Source: UBA7398 sp964632545 (GTDB lineage: Bacteria; Actinomycetota; Actinomycetes; Nanopelagicales; Nanopelagicaceae). From it: a stretch of 64,000 nt of DNA. Numbering within the stretch: the stretch's first letter is position 1; the number at the start of each line of letters is the position of its first letter. The translations under genes were made by a program, and so were the position numbers. Of the stretch, positions 59,066 through 64,000 are shown in pieces. The notes beneath the pieces were generated by a model. That model was not told the DNA's origin, made no database searches, and saw only the letters and a program-made list of their open reading frames with translations. Where the stretch lies: the NCBI GenBank assembly GCA_964632545.1, contig CAZWBQ010000008.1, forward strand, positions 1-64,000, written 5' to 3'.

Positions 59066-60418
59066 ATGATTTCGAACGCCATATTCTGGTTCCGTCGCGA
59101 CCTTCGTCTTACTGATAACCCAGCCTTACTTGCCGCTATAGCTAATAGTTCAGAAATTGTCCCAGTATTTATTTTAGATCAAAAATTAATTGGAACTGGC
59201 GGTAGCAAGCGGCTTGCTTATCTTGGTAAGTCACTTCGCGCGCTTGATGAATCACTGGGCAATAAATTACATGTAATGGTTGGCGATCAAGTAGAAGTTT
59301 TACAGGATTTATCCAAAAGATATAACGCAAAAGAAGTTCATATATCAGCTGAATTTGAACCATATGGAGAAGCGCGTGATTCGCGAATCGAAAGTTCCGG
59401 AATTGAATTAATTAGAACTGGCAGCCCTTATGCAGTTGCACCGGGAAGAGTTCGTAAACCAAGTGATGGCACCCCTTACAAGGTTTATACGCCATTTTTT
59501 AACGCATGGTGTGGACATGGCTGGCGTGCACCTGTTGCGGCTCCAAAAGAAATTCACGCAGTAACTCCAGATAAAAAAGATCGCAATTTTCCAGATTGGC
59601 CAACTCCTGAAGGCGCAATACTTGCTCCGGCTGGAGAGCTCGCGGCGCTACAACGTTGGCAATATTTCAAAAAGAATATTTTAGATAAATATGATGAATT
59701 TCGAAATCTTTCTGGAATTGACGGTACCAGTAGATTAAGCGCACATTTAAAGTGGGGCGAAATTCACCCACGGACTTTGCTTGCTGATTTGGTGAGTGGG
59801 AATAATGGACATTTAGTTTTCCGCAAAGAAATTGCGTGGCGTGAATTTTACGCAGACGTTTTACACCATAACCCACATACCGAAACTGGATATTACGCAC
59901 CTCGATTTGCAAATATGCGTTATGACAAACCGGATTCAAAGTTTGCAGCTTGGCGTGAAGGAAAAACTGGATATCCATTTGTTGATGCGGCGATGCGGCA
60001 GATGCTTAAAGAAGGCTGGATGCATAATCGCACCAGAATGGTGGTTGCGTCATTCTTAGTTAAAGATTTACATTTAGAGTGGCAGTTAGGCGAGCGATTT
60101 TTTAGAGAACATTTAATTGACTATGACGTGGCATCAAACTCACATGGATGGCAATGGACTGCTGGATGTGGCACTGATGCCTCACCTTATTATCGAATTT
60201 TCAATCCAATTGAACAGGGAAAGCGTTTTGATGCCGAAGGCGCTTATATAAGAAAATATGTGCCGGAGTTGTCACACTTAACTTCTGACGAAATTCATGA
60301 ACCCTGGTTAGCTAAAGATGGATATAAGAACGGATACCCAGAAAGAATTGTGGATCATGCACTTGAGCGATTGGAATCGCTAGCTCGGCTTAATGAAATT
60401 AAACCGAGCCAGCAGTAA
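59066..60418 (+). CDS. phr: DNA photolyase (cryptochrome/photolyase family)
   Basis: Repairs UV-induced pyrimidine dimers with light. About 450 residues from the ATG at 59066; a TTG at 59054 is in frame but gives an unusual start. NAIFWFRRDLRLTDNPALL is the antenna-domain beginning; the C-terminal FAD domain has SRLSAHLKWGEIHPRTLL, EIAWREFYADVL, GYPFVDAAMRQMLKEGWMHN and WQWTAGCGTDASPYYRIFNP, all class I CPD photolyase marks. It is convergent with the homospermidine synthase gene (6 bases between). Confidence 0.95.
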   Translation: MISNAIFWFRRDLRLTDNPALLAAIANSSEIVPVFILDQKLIGTGGSKRLAYLGKSLRALDESLGNKLHVMVGDQVEVLQDLSKRYNAKEVHISAEFEPYGEARDSRIESSGIELIRTGSPYAVAPGRVRKPSDGTPYKVYTPFFNAWCGHGWRAPVAAPKEIHAVTPDKKDRNFPDWPTPEGAILAPAGELAALQRWQYFKKNILDKYDEFRNLSGIDGTSRLSAHLKWGEIHPRTLLADLVSGNNGHLVFRKEIAWREFYADVLHHNPHTETGYYAPRFANMRYDKPDSKFAAWREGKTGYPFVDAAMRQMLKEGWMHNRTRMVVASFLVKDLHLEWQLGERFFREHLIDYDVASNSHGWQWTAGCGTDASPYYRIFNPIEQGKRFDAEGAYIRKYVPELSHLTSDEIHEPWLAKDGYKNGYPERIVDHALERLESLARLNEIKPSQQ

Positions 60419-60424
60419 GCGGAA

Positions 60425-61858
60425 TTAAACTAAGAAGTTGGTGAACTGCCAAGGATCAGTAGTATCGTATTTGCGATTATTCCATCCAGCAAAAAGATCA
60501 TTTCGTGATTGCAACGGATCCCAATCAGCGGCTTCAGAATGAAATCCACCCCAGTACTTTTCTGCATAAGGTAAAACTTCACGCCAAGGCATATCATCTG
60601 GAACTAATAAACCCTTATTTGGATTAGCCATGATCCAAGCAACAGCTGCGAATACGGCAGAACCAACTTGAACTGTGGTTGCCGATTGGTTTGGAATTAA
60701 TTTTCGAGAATCGTGAATGTTTAATAGTGAACCAGTCCACCAAGATTTGTAAGCATGGCCCATTAATAAAACACCAAGTCGATCTTCGCCATCAGTGATT
60801 TCATCATTCATGATTCTTTGGTTAGGCGTTAGATCCCATTGCCGCATTTCTAATTCGCGCATTGAAACCAGAGCTTCATTTGATGGGCAATATGCGTAAT
60901 GCACGGTTGGACGATAAATAGCGGTTTCGCCCTGCCAAACTGTTAAGTGATCCGAAAGCGTAAATGCTTCACCATGACGAACTACCATTCCAGTAGTTTC
61001 ACAATTAGGCACCCAAGAGCGAACCCAAGTAGTTGCGCCAGGTTGCGCCATTAAAATTTGGTTTTTTGGTCCGACTTTATGTTCATAAGCATTTGGTGGC
61101 AGAAGTTTTTCGTGAGTTCCCCAACCTAATTCAGCTGGTGCAATACCTTCTTCATAAAATCCTTCTACGCTCCAAGTATTAACAAACTCGTTAAGTTGTT
61201 TAGGTTTATCGGTTACTTGAGTATCGCGCTCTGCAATATGAATTACTTTGATTCCAAGGTGTTGAGCAAGTTCGTTATAGGCATCAGCTTCTAAAGCTTT
61301 CGCTACTCCAGCAGAAGCAATTCCATCATTTATTGCCCGCGTTGCAATATCGACCATTGATTTTTTAACTAGGTGTGAAACTAATCCTGGGTTTGCGCCA
61401 TGTTCCACTACGGCAGTTGCGCCAACTTTACTCCAACTGGCTTTCATCTCACGAAGTTTCATGTGACGGTAGTAAAGAGTTCGCTCTGCAGGTGGTCGAG
61501 ATGCGCCAGCCGAGTAAGGATCCCACTCTTCGACAGATGTGTTTAAATAAAGCACGCCGCGATCGTGACACCATTGCAAAATTACATTTGCATCTATGTT
61601 CCAGGCAAGATCAAGTAAGAAATCGCCTTCTTTTAGGTATTGACTTAATTTTTGATCAATATTTTCTTTAGTTATCTGGTCCTGCACATAAGTTGCACCT
61701 TTATCAAGTGCACTTTGAACTCTAGTTCTATTATCTCTTTGTTCAAAGATCGTAATCTGGTTGGCATCTACTAGATGCTCGATTAGAAGTGGAAGTACAC
61801 ATTGCGAAACTGAACCTGCACCTAAAATCAAAACTCGATTATTAAACTTCTGTGGCAA
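60425..61858 (-). CDS. Homospermidine synthase
   Basis: Makes homospermidine from putrescine (or spermidine) with NAD. 477 residues of the saccharopine-dehydrogenase-like HSS family: ILGAGSVSQCVLPLL as NAD motif, LNTSVEEWDPYSAG, and VVEHGANPGLVSHLVKK, the segment that distinguishes HSS. LMGHAYKSWWTGSLL lies further on. The start is a TTG at 61858, fixed by a strong GGGGAGGG ribosome site six bases upstream. It stands alone between photolyase and the GGDEF gene; no other polyamine gene is visible. Confidence 0.92.
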   Translation of the reverse strand: MPQKFNNRVLILGAGSVSQCVLPLLIEHLVDANQITIFEQRDNRTRVQSALDKGATYVQDQITKENIDQKLSQYLKEGDFLLDLAWNIDANVILQWCHDRGVLYLNTSVEEWDPYSAGASRPPAERTLYYRHMKLREMKASWSKVGATAVVEHGANPGLVSHLVKKSMVDIATRAINDGIASAGVAKALEADAYNELAQHLGIKVIHIAERDTQVTDKPKQLNEFVNTWSVEGFYEEGIAPAELGWGTHEKLLPPNAYEHKVGPKNQILMAQPGATTWVRSWVPNCETTGMVVRHGEAFTLSDHLTVWQGETAIYRPTVHYAYCPSNEALVSMRELEMRQWDLTPNQRIMNDEITDGEDRLGVLLMGHAYKSWWTGSLLNIHDSRKLIPNQSATTVQVGSAVFAAVAWIMANPNKGLLVPDDMPWREVLPYAEKYWGGFHSEAADWDPLQSRNDLFAGWNNRKYDTTDPWQFTNFLV

Positions 61859-61948
61859 TTAGGACCCTCCCCATAAAGCGCTAGATTTTCCCGAATTACT
61901 CGAGCGGAGTGAGTACGGTATCTAATGCTGAGGGATAATCAAAAATGC

Positions 61949-63334
61949 CTAACTTAGGATTGGGCTCCAACAGACTGCGCCAGCGCCGCTCCGCTTGGCT
62001 TCATACATCGCCAAATCTGCCCGATGCAGGAGTTCGATTTCAGGATTCTTAGGATCATTAATGGCTTGACCAATCGAAACGCCAAGCCGAATTGATTGTC
62101 CAGCAATAATAAATGGGTAGGAGAGCGTTGCACGAAGCGCCAAGGCATTTTCAAAACCATCTTCACCGTTAATCAAGACTCCAAATTCATCGCCACCCAA
62201 TCGAGCTAATAAGGCGTGGCTCGGTAAAACTCTTGAAAATCTAGTAGCAACTTGGCGAAGTAATTGATCACCAACCTCATGACCAAAAGCGTCATTAATC
62301 TCCTTAAAGCCGTCTAAGTCAAGGATTAATAGCGAACCTTCGATCTTGCGAAATAACGCCAAATCCGCAAGAAACTTTCTACGATTCGCTAAACCAGTTA
62401 GCTCGTCTGTTCGTGCCAAAGTTCGCTCACTGCCAATAGTTTTTGCATCATTTAGCGCAATCGCCATGCGCAAGAAGGCCAAAGTAATAGTAATAAATGC
62501 CGGAATTAAAGAGCCAAAAGCAAAATATTTTGGTTTCAAAATAGCTATTACTAAAACTAAAATACTTGCAAATAATGAAACAGATACTGCAATCGGATTA
62601 GTTTTATTCTCTCTCTTAGTTTCATCGCCTAAATGCCAAGTAGATTCTGCAATAAGTATTAATGAAAGCAACCAGCCATCATCTGTTAATGAACCAAAAG
62701 AATATTGATTATTCGCATTAACCCATAAGAAATACAGATCAGATAATGAAAAAATAAAAATTCCAAGTACTATTAAAAGATTTCTTAGTGATTTGCGTTG
62801 CGAGAATGCAAAACTGCAAACCAACGTAAAAAGCATCAAATCACCTATCGGGTAAAAAATCGCTAAGAATACATCTAAGGTATTCCCAGTGAAAGTTGTG
62901 GTAGCAGGTTTTATTAAGATGACACCAATTGCAGTAGTTGCGCCGAAAGCCACAATGATTGTGTCTAGAAATTCTAATGATTTACTTTTGCTCGCATTTT
63001 GCATTTGGCGAGTTAAACCAATTATGAGAAAGGGATAGAAAAGTAAGTAACCAATATCAATAAAGTGATCCGGAAAATTGAAACTAAAGAAGGAATTCCA
63101 AGAAGAGATAAGTGATCCAATCAACCAACTTGAAATTGCTAGGGCAAGTCCACCCTTAGACCAGCGGTCATTAGTTTTAGGCGAGATTAAAATAGTTAAA
63201 ATTGCAAAAATCGGGACTAAATTGAAAATTATTAGCTCGCTCCACCAAGTGGGTGTTGATAATCCACTGCGAATTCCCAGATGCAAGATGAGGATAACTA
63301 AAGCAGAACTCCGGATAATCGGATAAATTCGCAC
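61949..63334 (-). CDS. Membrane-bound GGDEF-domain protein (diguanylate cyclase candidate)
   Basis: 461 residues: about eight hydrophobic helices (residues 8-285) form a sensor-like membrane region, then a GGDEF domain (300-461) with RTDELTGLANRRKFL, LDLDGFKEINDAFGHEVGDQLL and an intact LARLGGDEFGVLI. RADLAMYEAKRSG near the end is also conserved. It should make cyclic di-GMP. The RxxD inhibitory site normally five residues before GGDEF is absent (SHALLARL there), so product feedback may be missing. The start is GTG; TACGAT lies 5 bases upstream. No EAL or HD-GYP partner is in the window. Confidence 0.92.
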   Translation of the reverse strand: MRIYPIIRSSALVILILHLGIRSGLSTPTWWSELIIFNLVPIFAILTILISPKTNDRWSKGGLALAISSWLIGSLISSWNSFFSFNFPDHFIDIGYLLFYPFLIIGLTRQMQNASKSKSLEFLDTIIVAFGATTAIGVILIKPATTTFTGNTLDVFLAIFYPIGDLMLFTLVCSFAFSQRKSLRNLLIVLGIFIFSLSDLYFLWVNANNQYSFGSLTDDGWLLSLILIAESTWHLGDETKRENKTNPIAVSVSLFASILVLVIAILKPKYFAFGSLIPAFITITLAFLRMAIALNDAKTIGSERTLARTDELTGLANRRKFLADLALFRKIEGSLLILDLDGFKEINDAFGHEVGDQLLRQVATRFSRVLPSHALLARLGGDEFGVLINGEDGFENALALRATLSYPFIIAGQSIRLGVSIGQAINDPKNPEIELLHRADLAMYEAKRSGAGAVCWSPILS

Positions 63335-63361
63335 CCTAAATCGTAACGAGAGGTAAAAGTA

Positions 63362-63826
63362 ATGCGGAATGCAAAATCAAATTTATCCACGGGTAGCGAG
63401 TTAATAAGAGAGTCATCACTAACCAGGCGTGGAATTCTTTGCGGTATAGCGGCAATTTCATTGGGATTTATTCCAGAGCCCGCTGAAGCAGCTAAAGGCG
63501 TGACAATTCTTGCAAGCGGCAAAGTAGAGGTGCTATTAGCAAGCAACCCAACTCTAAAAAAAGTTGGCGGCTTAATTCAAGTAGATTTTACGAACGGGCT
63601 ATCGGTAGCTGTAGTAAGAGTTTCAAAAGCAGCATCTGGTTTTAAAGTATTGAATTTAGCCTGTACTCATCAAGGAGTACCGTTAAAACAATCTGGAAAT
63701 ACTTGGACCTGTCCAGCACATAATTCACAGTTTTCAATTGATGGAAAGTTAAAGCGCGGCCCAGCACAATCCGCGCTTCAAGAGATACCTTTTAAGGCAA
63801 CTGCAAAGACCTTACTAATTGGTTAG
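63362..63826 (+). CDS. Rieske [2Fe-2S] protein with Tat-like signal
   Basis: A 154-residue small Rieske protein. The N-terminus has a twin-arginine pattern LTRRGILCGIAAISLG and an ending PAEAA, so export by Tat is likely. The cluster motif is C-T-H at LACTHQG and C-P-A-H at WTCPAHNSQF, giving the two Cys and two His ligands; the glycine usually after the second His is Asn. It could be an extracytoplasmic electron carrier. GAGAGG is the ribosome site. It is divergent from the GGDEF gene with 27 bases between and overlaps the next, convergent gene by 4 bases. Confidence 0.88.
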   Translation: MRNAKSNLSTGSELIRESSLTRRGILCGIAAISLGFIPEPAEAAKGVTILASGKVEVLLASNPTLKKVGGLIQVDFTNGLSVAVVRVSKAASGFKVLNLACTHQGVPLKQSGNTWTCPAHNSQFSIDGKLKRGPAQSALQEIPFKATAKTLLIG

Positions 63827-64000
63827 AGAGTGCAGACCAGATCGCGATTTGTTTTAGCAAGATCGACTTGCGGTCCAATTACAGCTGGGTAACCAAGAAC
63901 TTTATCTCTAGTCTTTTTCTTGGCGTCTATATCTGTTTGCGTCTTTTTTAGACCAGCAGATAAACGTTCCGCGTTTATAGCTCCAGTCTTATAACTTGTT
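63823..64000 (-). CDS. Hypothetical protein, C-terminal part (cut by right edge)
   Basis: An open minus-strand frame enters from the right edge and ends at a TAA at 63825-63823, overlapping the Rieske stop by 4 bases. The last 58 residues are lysine-rich (GLKKTQTDIDAKKKTRDK) and end VDLAKTNRDLVCTL. No family is recognisable from this fragment. The overlap style matches other convergent pairs here, which supports it being real. Confidence 0.6.
   Translation of the reverse strand, partial: TSYKTGAINAERLSAGLKKTQTDIDAKKKTRDKVLGYPAVIGPQVDLAKTNRDLVCTL

Noticed and set aside
1..64000. CRISPR arrays, insertion sequences, prophage or plasmid functions
   Set aside because: No regularly spaced repeats, transposase or integrase motifs, or phage structural genes were seen on either strand; the only tRNA (33551-33625) shows no adjacent integrase or attachment duplication.

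Overview
The window looks like a chromosomal piece of a low-G+C, free-living actinobacterium. The family marks are actinobacterial: a DUF3263 gene, a DUF3027 gene next to an extended cold-shock gene, a DUF2530-like gene, a MutT1-type Nudix/histidine-phosphatase fusion beside ppk1, a lone groEL under a CIRCE operator, and the order serC-pdxH-citrate synthase. The sequence is visibly AT-leaning, very dense (no gap over 300 bases), with 4-bp operon overlaps, tail-to-tail gene overlaps and many apparently leaderless promoters. This resembles streamlined freshwater lineages such as Nanopelagicales (acI), but that placement is inference. No rRNA, insertion sequence, prophage or CRISPR array is visible.

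Layout. 1-6000: end of a LuxR regulator, a polyphosphate block (ppk1, mutT1-like, ppx) and a glycosyltransferase. 6061-9726: a hotdog thioesterase and two divergent CrtI-like FAD oxidoreductases. 9781-33524: a 24-kb catabolic island. 33551-33625: tRNA-Thr(TGT). 33634-36570: an ApbE / FMN-binding protein / ferric-reductase-like module, interrupted by an assembly gap. 36684-43236: GMC oxidoreductase with a ferredoxin-like cysteine motif, alpha/beta hydrolase, NDH-2, SDR-DUF2867 protein and a PLP decarboxylase. 43277-52221: housekeeping (DUF3263, groEL, DUF3027, cold shock, two MFS carriers, serC, pdxH, citrate synthase). 52386-58241: a maltodextrin-type ABC importer with a secreted GH13 enzyme. 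58224-64000: esterase, photolyase, homospermidine synthase, a membrane GGDEF protein, a Rieske protein and a gene cut by the right edge.

The most interesting part is the 9781-33524 island. It appears to encode a complete aerobic CoA-dependent route for tryptophan or a related indole: a tryptophan 2,3-dioxygenase relative, a cyclase-family kynurenine formamidase candidate, a kynureninase-like enzyme, an AMP-forming acyl-CoA ligase, a fused 2-aminobenzoyl-CoA monooxygenase/reductase, a BadI/MenB-type ring hydrolase, a thiolase, two SDRs, a RidA deaminase, an ADP-forming acyl-CoA synthetase and an unusual methylmalonyl-CoA-mutase-like protein. A ribose-type ABC importer, a VOC protein, a bicupin, an OsmC protein and an IorAB pair are embedded in it. 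Anthranilate would be opened as a CoA thioester rather than through catechol; the RidA and BadI-like genes suggest how the reduced amino-ring could be deaminated and cleaved.

Regulation. At least eleven starts have a TANNNT hexamer exactly 6-7 bases before the start codon, the arrangement expected for leaderless mRNAs. Two divergent pairs share overlapping -10 boxes in intergenic spaces of only 17 and 24 bases. Function and residue assignments come from reading the sequence against remembered family motifs; no alignments or searches were run.
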